The translations under genes and the position numbers were made by a program. Below the pieces are notes generated by a model that did no database searches, was not told where the DNA came from, and saw only the letters and a list, made by a program, of their open reading frames with translations. Shown here in pieces: positions 8,441 through 17,380 of a stretch of 44,360 nucleotides of DNA (position 1 is its first letter; the number at the start of each line of letters is the position of its first letter). Source of the DNA: CAZNDN01 sp964571815 (GTDB taxonomy: Bacteria; Fibrobacterota; Chitinivibrionia; Chitinivibrionales; WJKA01). Location: positions 1-44,360 of the forward strand of contig CAZNDN010000021.1 of assembly GCA_964571815.1 (NCBI GenBank), written 5' to 3'.

Positions 8441-8593
8441 GCCGGTGGGCGGGAGTAACGCGTAGAGCGTGCGTGTCGGCGGGGCCGATTCCACGATCGT
8501 TCGTGGGAAGGATTGTTCCCGGGGCGAAGAGTGACTCATAGGTCGGGTCTCAGGCAATCCTGAGAATTCGACGAGGCGAAACAGAGGTTTCCC
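8441..8593 (+). promoter_or_regulatory. nusA-infB leader with two hairpins
   Basis: The 153-base spacer contains a bulged stem around TTCCACGA/TCGTGGGAA (about 8489-8509) and a perfect 7-bp stem TCTCAGG/CCTGAGA with a CAAT loop at 8548-8565. Neither has a T tract, so simple termination is unlikely. Possible roles are RNA processing or stability, or translational control of infB. The stems are seen; the role is inference. Confidence 0.3.
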
Positions 8594-10993
8594 ATGGCAA
8601 AGGAAAAAGTCTACAAGCTGGCACAGGAGTTCAAGGTTTCCAGCGAGGCCCTGGTGCAGATTCTGCGTGGGATGGGTATTCCCGTGAAGAGCCACATGAG
8701 CACGGTTGACGAGAACCTGCGTGGTGAGATCAAAAGCAAATTCGACCAGGAGCGGGCGGCGATCAAGAAGGAGTATGCGCGCAAGAAGCAGATGCTGGCG
8801 AGGAAGCGGGAGGAAGTGCTGGCGCGTGCGGAGAAGAAAGAGAAGCCTTCCACCGCTGCGCCGGAGCCCTCCGGTGCGGCCGATACGTCGCAGAAAGAGA
8901 AAACCCGCGCACCTTCGGTGGGTTTCCCCGGCCGGCAACGTCCTCCTCGCAGGCGGCACGGGACGAGTGCGCAGCGACGAGGCGGTGACAAGATTACCGA
9001 CGGAGTTCCCTCCCCGCCTCCGTCGAGCCCGAGCCCGGGCACGCCCCCGCGCAGCGGCGCTCCGGCGCGGAAGAAGCCGCGCAAGAAGAGAGAGCGAAAA
9101 CGTCAGGAACGTCGCGAAGTGAACCAGATCGAGCTGAAGGCGAATATCCGCAAGACTCTTGCGAAAATCGGCGCGGGCTCGGGCAGGAAGAAGTACAAGA
9201 GGGATGCGGCGTCTCGGGAAGGCGCAGAAGAAGAGCAGAAGCGCGAGCTGCATGTCAGTGAGTTCGTTACCGCGGCAGAGCTGGCCAACATGATCGGCAA
9301 GCCGGTGGCCGAGGTAATCGCCAAGTGTCTTGAACTGGGCCTTATGGTGACGGTCAACCAGCGTCTCGATTTCGAGACGATCGAGCTGCTGGCCGATGAG
9401 TTCGGTTACACGGCCCTGCTGATGGAGGAGTACGCGGTCGAGGAGCCGGAAGAGGTGCCGGAGGAGGAAGAGAAGAACCTGGTTCCCCGCGCTCCGGTAG
9501 TGACCGTCATGGGCCACGTGGATCACGGTAAGACATCGCTGCTGGATCATATCAGGAAGACAAACGTGATTGCGGGGGAGGCCGGCGGTATCACGCAGCA
9601 TATTGCCGCCTACGAGGTGATAACGCCTCGAGGGCCGGTTACGTTCCTGGACACGCCGGGTCACGAGGCTTTTACCGCGATGCGAGCGAGGGGCTCGCAG
9701 ATCACCGATGTGATTGTGCTGATCGTGGCGGCCGACTCGGGTGTGATGCCGCAGACCAGGGAAGCGATAGATCATGCGCGCGCGGCGAATGTTCCCATGG
9801 TGGTGGCGATCAACAAAATGGACCTTCCCACGGCCAATGTCGAAAAGGTCAAGGGGGAGCTTGCGCAGTACAATGTGCTGGTGGAGGGGTACGGTGGACA
9901 GGTCTCGTGCATCGAGATTTCGGCGAAAACGGGCCGGAACACCGAGAAGCTGCTTGAAATGCTGGCGCTCGAGACGGAAATGCTGGAGTTGAAGACCACG
10001 GCGGAAGGTAAGGCGCAGGGGGTGGTGATTGAATCGGAGCTTGATCGTGGACGGGGGGCTATCGCCACGGTGCTGGTGCAGAAGGGCACCCTGCGCAAGG
10101 GGGATCCGTTCGTAACCGGTATGCACAGCGGGCGTGTGCGGGATATGTTGAACGAACGGGGAGTCTCGGTGGAAAAAGCCGAGCCGTCGCAGCCGGTGAT
10201 TGTCCTGGGGTTGACCGGTACGCCGCAGGCCGGTGATTCTTTCAAGGTGGTGGAAGACGAGAAGGTCGCCAGGGATATCAGCGGCCGTCGTCGCCTGGCG
10301 CAGCGGGAGCGTGAAGTTCGCAAGATGGGCACGGTTTCTCTGGACCATCTCTATGAGCAGATCAAGGCCGGCAGCGTGCAGACCCTGAACCTGGTGATCA
10401 AGGGTGACGTGGACGGGTCGGTTGAGGCCCTGGCGGAGTCGTGCGCGAAACTGAGCACCGAGGAGATCAAGGTAAATGTAATCCGCAAGGGAGTGGGGGC
10501 GGTCAACGAGGCCGACGTGATGCTGGCCGCGGCCTCAAACGCAATCGTGATCGGGTTTCACCTGAGCCCCAATTCAAAGATCCGGGAACTCGCGCGCGGC
10601 GAGGGCGTTGATATCAGGACGTATCGAGTGATCTACGAAGCGGTCGATGCGATCAAGAGCGCCATGGAAGGAATGCTTGCTCCGGAGATCAAGGAGAACG
10701 TGCTCGGCGCGGTGGAAGTGCGCGAAGTATTCAAGGTTTCCAAGGTGGGCAAGGTGGCGGGGTGCAGGGTGATCTCGGGTACGATACGACGGGGGGCCAA
10801 GGCCAGGGTGATCCGCGACGATGTCGAATTGGGCGACACGGTAATCGGGACGCTCAAGCGGCACAAGGAGGACGTGCGGGAAGTGCAGAGCGGGTATGAA
10901 TGCGGGATCGCGCTTGAGAAATTCTCCGATTTTCAGGAAGGTGACAGGATAGAGACCTACGAGGAAATAGAGGTAGCGCGCAAGCTTGCCTGA
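8594..10993 (+). CDS. infB: translation initiation factor IF-2
   Basis: 799 residues. GTPase that delivers initiator tRNA to the 30S subunit and promotes subunit joining. Seen: the IF2_N helix-rich start VYKLAQEFKVSSEALVQILR at 5-24, a basic and Pro-rich linker (about 50-180), a second N-domain with AELANMIGKPVAEVIAKC near 229, then the G domain: G1 GHVDHGKT near 307, G2 GITQHIAAY near 331, G3 DTPGHEAF near 353, G4 NKMD near 407 and G5 SAKTG near 443. Domains II, III (DHLYEQIKAG onward) and IV follow to a normal end. ATG follows GAGG. The linker is shorter than in enterobacteria. Confidence 0.97.
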   Translation: MAKEKVYKLAQEFKVSSEALVQILRGMGIPVKSHMSTVDENLRGEIKSKFDQERAAIKKEYARKKQMLARKREEVLARAEKKEKPSTAAPEPSGAADTSQKEKTRAPSVGFPGRQRPPRRRHGTSAQRRGGDKITDGVPSPPPSSPSPGTPPRSGAPARKKPRKKRERKRQERREVNQIELKANIRKTLAKIGAGSGRKKYKRDAASREGAEEEQKRELHVSEFVTAAELANMIGKPVAEVIAKCLELGLMVTVNQRLDFETIELLADEFGYTALLMEEYAVEEPEEVPEEEEKNLVPRAPVVTVMGHVDHGKTSLLDHIRKTNVIAGEAGGITQHIAAYEVITPRGPVTFLDTPGHEAFTAMRARGSQITDVIVLIVAADSGVMPQTREAIDHARAANVPMVVAINKMDLPTANVEKVKGELAQYNVLVEGYGGQVSCIEISAKTGRNTEKLLEMLALETEMLELKTTAEGKAQGVVIESELDRGRGAIATVLVQKGTLRKGDPFVTGMHSGRVRDMLNERGVSVEKAEPSQPVIVLGLTGTPQAGDSFKVVEDEKVARDISGRRRLAQREREVRKMGTVSLDHLYEQIKAGSVQTLNLVIKGDVDGSVEALAESCAKLSTEEIKVNVIRKGVGAVNEADVMLAAASNAIVIGFHLSPNSKIRELARGEGVDIRTYRVIYEAVDAIKSAMEGMLAPEIKENVLGAVEVREVFKVSKVGKVAGCRVISGTIRRGAKARVIRDDVELGDTVIGTLKRHKEDVREVQSGYECGIALEKFSDFQEGDRIETYEEIEVARKLA

Positions 10994-11284
10994 GCTCATC
11001 CCGGAGACGGGGAGACAGGGATTTTCCCGCGTGGTTCCCGGCGACGAAGGAGGGTTGACGCACCGAAGGGCAATGAGGCCGTCGCCGCTTTCCTCACACG
11101 TATCACACGTACCCCGTCTTCAACCATGCCGACGACAACGAATTCAACAGGGAAATGCAGCGTGCGCGTGCACAATGGCGACGTTGCGGCGCCGTGGAGC
11201 GCGGTGTGCTCCGGGGTACGCGCCGCGAGGCGACCGCCGGGCGTTTCCCAGTGTGCGGCCCGGTCGCGGTGGAGGAGGTAATCG
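10994..11284 (+). other. 291-bp spacer between infB and rbfA
   Basis: Many genomes carry ylxP (DUF503) here. All three forward frames were read: they give Arg-, Pro- and Cys-rich strings with no family signature and no DUF503-like residues. An AAGGAGG at about 11047 sits too close to a TTG to serve it. The GGAGGAGG at the end (about 11270-11278) serves the GTG of rbfA. I see no gene here. Confidence 0.5.
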
Positions 11285-11644
11285 GTGGCCGGCTCACGCT
11301 TTCATCTTCAACGGGTAACGGCCGATCTGAAGCGGGAGATCGGGTGGACCGTGGCCAACCGGCTGCGCGATCCGCGTGTGCCGCATGTTGTCACGATCAC
11401 CGACCTGAAGCTGGCGCCCGATACCCGTAATGCGACCGTCTACGTCAGCCTGCAGGGGGCCAAAGAGGGAAAAGAGGTTGCGGTGCGCGCCCTCAACGGG
11501 GCGGCCCCGTTTATCCAGCGGGAAGTCTCGTCGAAAGTCTCGGTTCGTCATTTTCCGAAGCTGTATTTCAAGCTCGACACGTCGCTGGAGCAGGGCGAGC
11601 GGATCAACGAATTACTCAAAGAGATTCAGGATGATCTGGACTGA
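11285..11644 (+). CDS. rbfA: ribosome-binding factor A
   Basis: 119 residues, the usual length. KH-like fold protein needed for 16S rRNA 5'-end maturation and cold adaptation. Seen: FHLQRVTADLKREIGW at 6-21, the RDPRVPHVVTITDLKLAPD segment near 28 (the family pattern is DPRV...VTVTxVxxxxD), ATVYVSLQG near 50 and RHFPKLYFKLDTSLEQGERI near 87 (family pattern RxxPxLxFxxDxS). GTG start at 11285 with GGAGGAGG upstream. Its 3' end overlaps the start of nrnA by 14 bases, so translation is probably coupled. Confidence 0.93.
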   Translation: MAGSRFHLQRVTADLKREIGWTVANRLRDPRVPHVVTITDLKLAPDTRNATVYVSLQGAKEGKEVAVRALNGAAPFIQREVSSKVSVRHFPKLYFKLDTSLEQGERINELLKEIQDDLD

Positions 11645-12581
11645 ACTTCAGCGCCTGGTGGCGGACAACGATTCGTTTCTCATATCCTCGCATCTCTCGC
11701 TCGACGGCGACTGCGTGGGTTCTCAGTTGGCGATGCGATGGTATCTTGGGTCGCTGGGCAAGCAGGCGGTTATTTACAATCGCGATCCCGTGCCCGGAAA
11801 ATTCAGGTTTCTTCACGGCTGGGAAGCGATAACCTCGGAGCGGCCCCGGCGGGATTTCGATGTCCTCATGATACTCGACTGCTCCAATCCTTCGCGGCTG
11901 GGATGGGAGCCCCGGGAGATGTCGGTCCGGCGGATGGTCAACATCGACCACCATCGGGACAACACCTCCTTCGCCGACGTCAATATTGTCGATCGCTCGG
12001 TAGCCGCTACCGCCCAGCTCATTCATGGCTTTTTCGCGGCGGCGGGAGTCGACTATCCGGCAACGGTGGCCGAGGCTCTCTACGCGGGAATCCTGACCGA
12101 CACCGGGGGGTTTCGGTTTTCCAATACCACCGGAGAGGTCTTGCGGATCTGCGCGGACCTGGCCGAACGGGGGGCGGAGTGCGCAAAGATTTATGAGGCC
12201 TCGTTCGACTCCCACTCCACCAACGGGCTCATGTTGTGGTCGCGTATCTGGTCCACCCTTCGCTTCCATTTCGACGGCAGGGTATGCACGATGGAGCTTC
12301 CGCTGGCGCTGGTTGAGCAGTTGGGGGCGGCCTACAGCGATTCGGAGGGCGTTGCCGATTGTACCATTCTTGCGAAGGGTGTCGACGTGGGGATTTTCAT
12401 CAAGTACGACGATCGGGAGACGCATTTCAGTTTGCGTTCGCGGGGGAGGGTTGATGTGGGCAGGATTGCGCAGCAGGTGAGGGGGGGAGGCGGGCATTCC
12501 TGCGCCGCGGGCTGTACCATGCAGCTTCCCCTGGAGCAGGCACGGGAGCGGATGTTTCACATTTTGCGGGAGGCGCTCTGA
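11631..12581 (+). CDS. nrnA: DHH-family oligoribonuclease/pAp phosphatase
   Basis: 316 residues from ATG 11631, inside the end of rbfA. DHH/DHHA1 phosphoesterase that degrades 2-5-mer RNAs and 3',5'-bisphosphonucleotides. Seen: SHLSLDGDCVGSQLAM near 22 (motif I; the usual Pro of NPDGD is Leu here), ILDCSNPSRLG near 81, NIDHHRDNTSFADVN near 105 (the DHH motif), ILTDTGGFRFSNT near 155 and the DHHA1 signature GGGGHSCAAGC near 286. Manganese binding by the Asp/His set is known for the family. In its usual position between rbfA and truB. Confidence 0.93.
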   Translation: MIWTELQRLVADNDSFLISSHLSLDGDCVGSQLAMRWYLGSLGKQAVIYNRDPVPGKFRFLHGWEAITSERPRRDFDVLMILDCSNPSRLGWEPREMSVRRMVNIDHHRDNTSFADVNIVDRSVAATAQLIHGFFAAAGVDYPATVAEALYAGILTDTGGFRFSNTTGEVLRICADLAERGAECAKIYEASFDSHSTNGLMLWSRIWSTLRFHFDGRVCTMELPLALVEQLGAAYSDSEGVADCTILAKGVDVGIFIKYDDRETHFSLRSRGRVDVGRIAQQVRGGGGHSCAAGCTMQLPLEQARERMFHILREAL

Positions 12582-12586
12582 ATCCC

Positions 12587-13459
12587 GTGAACGGATTCGT
12601 TTGTATCGACAAGCCGGCCGGTATGACGTCGTTTGCGGTCGTGAAGACCCTTCGTCGGCTCCTGAAGGTTAAGAAGGCGGGTCACAGCGGGACGCTGGAC
12701 CCCGCGGCGACCGGCCTGCTTGTGGTTGCGCTGGAAAACGCCACGCGCCTGTTTCCGTTTCTGCCGGTGAGTCCCAAGAAATACCTCTTCACGGTGGCGT
12801 TCGGTGCGGAGACCGACTCGCTCGATGCTTCGGGGGAGGTGGTGGAGGACGGTGGACGGATTCCGTCGGAGGAGGAGATCAATGCAATAACCGCCCGGTT
12901 TATCGGCAAGAGCGCCCAGGTCCCGCCGAAGTTTTCGTCGGTGAAGGTCGGCGGGGTACGCGCGTACAAGCGGGCCCGCCGACGGGAGGGGTTTGAGATG
13001 AAGCCGCGGGAGATCGAGGTCTTTTCTCTGGAGCAGACGAGGTACGATCCTCTCCGGGGTGAGGCGGGCTTTGCGATTACCTGTGAGACCGGTACCTATA
13101 TTCGCTCGATTGCCCGGGACATGGCCCGTGCGCTGGGAACCCTCGGCTATGCCTCTTCGGTGCGCCGCACGGCGGTGGGACGCTTTACCCTGGATCAGGC
13201 CCGTGCCCTCGACGCCGGGCCGGCATCGATTCGCGATGCGGTGATTCCGGTCGGGGACGCTTTCGAGGGGTGTCCCGGCGTTACGCTTACGGATCTCCAG
13301 AAGCAGGCGGTTTCGCACGGGAGATCGGTGATGCTGCGGGTGGATAATGCGGGGGCGGGGAATGTGGTGGCTTTTGACCGGGACGGCGAGGTCGCGGCGG
13401 TGCTTGCCGGAAGCGGGCCGAATACGTACAAACCGGTACGAGTGTTTTGCGCCAGATGA
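12587..13459 (+). CDS. truB: tRNA pseudouridine(55) synthase
   Basis: 290 residues. Makes pseudouridine 55 in the T loop of elongator tRNAs. Seen: GFVCIDKPAGMTSFAVV at 3-19, the catalytic-Asp motif AGHSGTLDPAATGLL near 35 (Asp about 42), YLFTVAFGAETDSLDASG near 65, QVPPKFSSVKVGGVRAYKRAR near 110, and ETGTYIRSIARDMARALG near 168. A shortened C-terminal PUA-like tail follows. GTG start at 12587 with GGGAGG upstream. Its TGA overlaps the ATG of ribF (ATGA at 13456). Confidence 0.95.
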   Translation: MNGFVCIDKPAGMTSFAVVKTLRRLLKVKKAGHSGTLDPAATGLLVVALENATRLFPFLPVSPKKYLFTVAFGAETDSLDASGEVVEDGGRIPSEEEINAITARFIGKSAQVPPKFSSVKVGGVRAYKRARRREGFEMKPREIEVFSLEQTRYDPLRGEAGFAITCETGTYIRSIARDMARALGTLGYASSVRRTAVGRFTLDQARALDAGPASIRDAVIPVGDAFEGCPGVTLTDLQKQAVSHGRSVMLRVDNAGAGNVVAFDRDGEVAAVLAGSGPNTYKPVRVFCAR

Positions 13460-14463
13460 TTGAAGAACCCCCTCATGCAGCGGCTCGATGGTGGTTGGAT
13501 TCCGCACGCGGCTCCCGCCTGAAGGTTGTCCGTTCCGGCCTTGCCGTCACGCTCGACCGGTGTGTCGTAACCGTGGGTAACTACGACGGGGTGCATCGCG
13601 GGCACGTGAGTGTGATAACCGAGCTGGTTGGTCGCGCCGCCGCGAGGGGGGTTCCGAGCGTGGCGGTGACGTTCAGTCCTCATACGAGAGCGGTAGTTGG
13701 TGACGGGGGCGCGCAGCCGGTCCTGACCACGACCGACGAGAAGGCCGTGCTGGCCGGCCGACTGGGTGTGGACTACCTGATCAGTCTCCGTTTTGACCGC
13801 CGGGCGGCTTCGATGTCGGCTGAGGATTTTGTCGAAAAGGTGCTTATCGGAAGGCTGGGAGCGGTTGAATGGATCATGGGAGAGGGTCACATGTTCGGTC
13901 GCGGGAGGCTCGGCACCCTGGAGGCTTTGCGCACGCGGGTGGACAAGAACCATTTTAGTACATTTGCCGTTCGGCTGGCATCGTTGGGCAAGGGCGCCAT
14001 TTCGTCTACGGAGATACGCGAACATTTTCTCCGCGGCGAGGCATCGGAGGCCGTGCGAAAACTGGGTCACCCTTATCTGGTAAGGGCTCCGCGGGTGAGC
14101 GGCCGTGGGAAGGGACGGCAGATGGGGTTTCCCACGATGAATTTCGCGGCGCCTCTTCCCCCGAAGGTTATTCCGCGCGCGGGCGTCTACGCCGCGGAGT
14201 TGGAAATGAACGGGACAGCGGTGAAAGGGGGGCTCTACGTCGGAGAGTGTCCGACTTTTGAACGAAGAGATCTTCATTTTGAGTTTCACGCGCTTGAGGA
14301 CCCGCCGGGGTCCATGGAAGCGCGGTCGGGAGAAGAAGGAAACCTCTGGATTCACCGGTTCATACGTGAAGAGATGAACTTTGACGACGAGAACAGGTTG
14401 GCCGGCCGGATACAACAGGACATTGACGAAGCCGGGCGTTTCTTCCTGAAGGAGAACACATGA
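13456..14463 (+). CDS. ribF: bifunctional riboflavin kinase/FAD synthetase
   Basis: 335 residues. Converts riboflavin to FMN, then FAD. Seen: the adenylyltransferase motif VGNYDGVHRGH near 38, VTFSPHT near 72, GEGHMFGRGRLGT near 142 and ISSTEIREHFLRG near 180. Then the kinase domain: GRGKGRQMGFPTMNF near 215, AGVYAAELEM near 240, GGLYVGECPTF near 255, and FEFHALEDP near 274, which lines up with the family's catalytic-Glu segment ETHLLDF. The following loop is unusually acidic and Gly-rich compared with the common GDLYG loop. ATG 13456 overlaps the truB stop and is preferred over TTG 13447. Its TGA overlaps the rpsO start. Confidence 0.93.
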   Translation: MIEEPPHAAARWWLDSARGSRLKVVRSGLAVTLDRCVVTVGNYDGVHRGHVSVITELVGRAAARGVPSVAVTFSPHTRAVVGDGGAQPVLTTTDEKAVLAGRLGVDYLISLRFDRRAASMSAEDFVEKVLIGRLGAVEWIMGEGHMFGRGRLGTLEALRTRVDKNHFSTFAVRLASLGKGAISSTEIREHFLRGEASEAVRKLGHPYLVRAPRVSGRGKGRQMGFPTMNFAAPLPPKVIPRAGVYAAELEMNGTAVKGGLYVGECPTFERRDLHFEFHALEDPPGSMEARSGEEGNLWIHRFIREEMNFDDENRLAGRIQQDIDEAGRFFLKENT

Positions 14464-14729
14464 CGATTACGAAGGAGCGGAAGAAGGAGATTACGAAGAC
14501 GTTCGGAAAGAACGAGAACGACTCGGGCAACACCGAAGTGCAGATTGCTCTGCTTTCCGAGAGGATCAAGGAGTTGACCGAGCACCTGAAGATCCACAAG
14601 ATGGATCACCATACCCGTTACGGGTTGCTGAAGCTGGTGGGACAGCGCAGGGCGTTGCTGGACTACCTGATGAAAAAAGACGTGGAGAAGTATCGAAGTC
14701 TGATTAAGAAACTGGGCATTCGCAAGTAA
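14460..14729 (+). CDS. rpsO: 30S ribosomal protein S15
   Basis: 89 residues, the standard length. Primary 16S rRNA binder in the central domain. Seen: the family pattern DSGNTEVQIALLSERIKELTEHL at about 20-42, then HKMDHHTRYGLLKLVGQRRALLDYL near 47-71 and a final basic helix ending LGIRK. AAGGAG precedes ATG 14460, which overlaps the ribF stop. Followed by a stem-loop spacer and pnp, the order also found in E. coli. Confidence 0.97.
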   Translation: MTITKERKKEITKTFGKNENDSGNTEVQIALLSERIKELTEHLKIHKMDHHTRYGLLKLVGQRRALLDYLMKKDVEKYRSLIKKLGIRK

Positions 14730-14742
14730 TGCCGTCAAGGGT

Positions 14743-14801
14743 CGTTGCGGGCCGGCGGGCCGGTGCCTCGTGAGGGGGGCGGTTCGGGAGCAATCGCAAC
14801 G
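14743..14801 (+). promoter_or_regulatory. long stem in the rpsO-pnp spacer
   Basis: CGTTGCG at 14743-14749 is exactly complementary to CGCAACG at 14795-14801 and encloses a GC-rich interior (including GGCCGGCGGGCCGG) that can pair further. In E. coli the rpsO-pnp spacer is an RNase III-cut hairpin used for pnp autoregulation. A similar role here is inference from position only. Confidence 0.4.
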
Positions 14802-14821
14802 TCCGGAAAGAGTAGTGACAC

Positions 14822-16897
14822 ATGACGATTCACCGTAAGGAAACGGAAGTAGCCGGTTTGAAGGTAGAGCTGGAGACCGGAAGGTTGGCCAGACAGGCGG
14901 AAGGTGCGGCCATGATCCGCATGGGCGATACAATGGTGCTGGCCACGGCTTGTGTGGGGGAGCCGCGCGAGGGCGGGGATTTTTTCCCGCTTTCGGTCGA
15001 CTACATCGAGAAGACGTACGCTGCCGGCAAGATTCCCGGCGGATTTTTCAAACGGGAAGGAAAGCCCAGCGAGAAGGAAGTGTTGAGCGCCCGGCTGATT
15101 GACCGGCCGGTGAGGCCGCTGTTCCCCGAGGGGTATCTCAACGAGCTGCAGGTGATTTGCACGGTGGTTTCCGCCGACGAGACGTATGACGCCGATGTGC
15201 TGGGGTTGACGGCCGGGTCGTGCGCGCTCAGTCTTTCGGGAGTCCCTTTTGCGGGTCCTGTAGCCGGTGTGCGCGTGGGCATGGTTGACGGGAAGTTGAA
15301 GGTTTCTCCGACGCTGACGGAAACCGAAGCGGGTGCTCTTGACCTGGTGGTGGCGGGAACGGCGGACTCTATCGTGATGGTGGAGGGGTCGGGAGCGGAG
15401 GTGAGCGAGGATACGCTCGTTGAAGCTCTTTTTCTGGCGCACGAGGAGATCAAGAAGCTGGTGGCCGCGCAGAATGAGCTGGTCGCCGCGGCTGGTCGGG
15501 AGAAGAAGGAGTTTGTCGCGGATGAAGCGCCTCCCGAAGAATTGCGGCAGGCCGTGCGCGAAGCGGTAGAAGATCGACTTCATGCGGTAAGCTTCGAGGG
15601 CGACAAGCGCGCGCGGTATCAGGGGCTGGATGCATTGCGGGGTGAAGTTACCGAACGTCTCGCCGAGCGATTCCCGGAGCAGGAGAAGCAGATCAAGACC
15701 GTTTTCAAACAACTTGAGCGAGACGATATCCGGAAAACGATCCTTGAGCGGGGAGAGCGGATCGGCGGCCGGGACCTGGAAACGATACGGGATATCACGT
15801 GTGAAGTGGACGTGCTGCCCAGATGTCACGGCTCCGCGTTGTTCACCAGGGGTGAAACGCAGGCGCTGGTGGTGACCACGCTGGGGACGAAGCTGGATGA
15901 GCAGCGTATCGACAACGTGCAGAGCGAGTACAGCAAGTCGTACATGCTTCATTACAATTTTCCGCCGTTTTCGGTGGGCGAAGTGAAGCGGCTGGGAGCG
16001 GTCAAGCGGCGGGAGGTCGGCCACGGCCATCTCGCGGAAAAAGCCCTGGCGCCAATTCTTCCCAGCGAGAAAAGCTTTCCGTATACGATCAGGATAGTCT
16101 CGGAGATACTCGAGTCCAACGGTTCATCGTCCATGGCTTCGGTCTGCGGAGGGTCTCTGTCGCTGATGGCGGCGGGCGTTCCGGTGAAATCGCATGTGGC
16201 CGGCGTGGCCATGGGGCTTGTCAGCGAGGGTGAACGAGTGGCGATTCTTACCGATATCCTGGGTACCGAGGACCATCTGGGCGACATGGATTTCAAGGTA
16301 ACGGGGACGCGTGAGGGTGTGACGGCGCTTCAGATGGACATCAAGATTCAGGGCATCACGGCTGAGTTGATGAAGGAAGCGCTGGGCAAGGCTCGTGAGG
16401 CGCGGTTGAAAATCCTCGACACGATGGATGAGGCGGTCGACAAGCCGCGGACCGACCTGAGCGGCTGGGCCCCGCGGATATCGACACTCACGATCAACAA
16501 GGACAAGATTCGCGACCTGATCGGTCCCGGAGGGAAGGTTGTCCGGGAAATCCAGGACACAACCGGCGTGACGGTCAACATCGAGGACGACGGTACGGTG
16601 AAGGTGTACGCGGCCGACGCCGCTCAGAAGGACGCGGCATTGACGAAGATAAAGGCGATTGTCTGCGACCCGGAAGTCGGTGAGGAATACGACGCGAAGG
16701 TGAAGTCGATTACCGATTTCGGCGCTTTTGTCGAGTACCTGCCGGGGCGCGAGGGGCTGGTGCATATTTCAGAGCTTGAGCCTCACCGTGTGAACAAGGT
16801 TGAGGACGTGCTTGCCATGGGAGACACGGTCAGAGTGAAGGTTATCGGGTTCGATCGCTCCGGCAAGATCAGGCTCAGCCGCAAAGCACTCTTGTAG
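14822..16897 (+). CDS. pnp: polyribonucleotide nucleotidyltransferase (PNPase)
   Basis: 691 residues. Trimeric phosphorolytic 3'-5' exoribonuclease. Seen: first RNase PH domain (about 8-140) with VDYIEKTYAAGKIPGGFFKRE near 59 and RLIDRPVRPLFPEGY near 91; an all-helical linker (about 150-300); second RNase PH domain with RCHGSALFTRGETQALVVTT near 334 and the catalytic region LGTEDHLGDMDFKVTGT near 481. A KH domain (DLIGPGGKVVREIQDTTG near 566) and an S1 domain (YDAKVKSITDFGAFVEYLPG, then GLVHISEL near 644) follow. Complete, with no missing motif. Preceded by the stem at 14743-14801. Confidence 0.97.
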   Translation: MTIHRKETEVAGLKVELETGRLARQAEGAAMIRMGDTMVLATACVGEPREGGDFFPLSVDYIEKTYAAGKIPGGFFKREGKPSEKEVLSARLIDRPVRPLFPEGYLNELQVICTVVSADETYDADVLGLTAGSCALSLSGVPFAGPVAGVRVGMVDGKLKVSPTLTETEAGALDLVVAGTADSIVMVEGSGAEVSEDTLVEALFLAHEEIKKLVAAQNELVAAAGREKKEFVADEAPPEELRQAVREAVEDRLHAVSFEGDKRARYQGLDALRGEVTERLAERFPEQEKQIKTVFKQLERDDIRKTILERGERIGGRDLETIRDITCEVDVLPRCHGSALFTRGETQALVVTTLGTKLDEQRIDNVQSEYSKSYMLHYNFPPFSVGEVKRLGAVKRREVGHGHLAEKALAPILPSEKSFPYTIRIVSEILESNGSSSMASVCGGSLSLMAAGVPVKSHVAGVAMGLVSEGERVAILTDILGTEDHLGDMDFKVTGTREGVTALQMDIKIQGITAELMKEALGKAREARLKILDTMDEAVDKPRTDLSGWAPRISTLTINKDKIRDLIGPGGKVVREIQDTTGVTVNIEDDGTVKVYAADAAQKDAALTKIKAIVCDPEVGEEYDAKVKSITDFGAFVEYLPGREGLVHISELEPHRVNKVEDVLAMGDTVRVKVIGFDRSGKIRLSRKALL

Positions 16898-16915
16898 CAC
16901 AGGGACTCCCCGGCG

Positions 16916-17380
16916 GTGCAACCCGATTCCCCAGCGGCCTCAATCGGCGTGGAGCGGCTTCCCCACGCCGGGGAATTGCCTCTTCCGGTGCGAATGACTC
17001 CCGGATCGAGCGGCTGCGACGTTGTCGCGGCCGTGGAGGGAGAGATTGTGATTTCGCCCGGGGAGCGGGTCCTGATACCAACCGGCTTCCGATACGAGAT
17101 TCCGCCCGGATACGAGGTGCAGGTGCGGTCCCGCAGCGGTCTTGCGGTCAAGCACGGCGTGATGGTACTCAATTCTCCGGGAACGATCGATTCGGACTAC
17201 CGCGGCGAAGTCAAAGTCATTCTTATCAATCTCGGCAGTCTCCCCTTCACGATTCGCCGCGGTGATCGTATTGCTCAGGTAGTTGCCCTCCGTATCGCTT
17301 CGGAGCTGGCCTTCACGGAGACCGGGAAGGTAGGAGAGACGCAGCGAGGCGATGGAGGGTTCGGAAGCAGCGGCCGCTGA
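16916..17380 (+). CDS. dut: deoxyuridine 5'-triphosphate nucleotidohydrolase
   Basis: 154 residues. Trimeric dUTPase, dUTP to dUMP plus pyrophosphate, keeping uracil out of DNA. All five motifs are visible: GSSGCDVVA near 29, VQVRSRSGLAVKHG near 67, GTIDSDYRGEVKVILINLG near 87, RRGDRIAQVV near 114 and the P-loop-like RGDGGFGSSGR at the C-terminus. Motif I has Cys where most family members have Tyr (AGYDL). GTG start at 16916 with only a weak ribosome-binding site. It is 18 bases from pnp and probably the last gene of the operon. Confidence 0.93.
   Translation: MQPDSPAASIGVERLPHAGELPLPVRMTPGSSGCDVVAAVEGEIVISPGERVLIPTGFRYEIPPGYEVQVRSRSGLAVKHGVMVLNSPGTIDSDYRGEVKVILINLGSLPFTIRRGDRIAQVVALRIASELAFTETGKVGETQRGDGGFGSSGR

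Noticed and set aside
7049..10348. Very long open frame (1,099 codons) on the minus strand opposite nusA and infB
   Set aside because: It is antisense to two certain genes and is His/Arg/Leu-rich as expected from the complement of GC-rich coding DNA. It has no ribosome-binding site and no domain pattern.
10986..11318. Small gene between infB and rbfA (DUF503/ylxP)
   Set aside because: The translation is Arg/Pro/Cys-rich, overlaps rbfA out of frame and shows no DUF503 residues.
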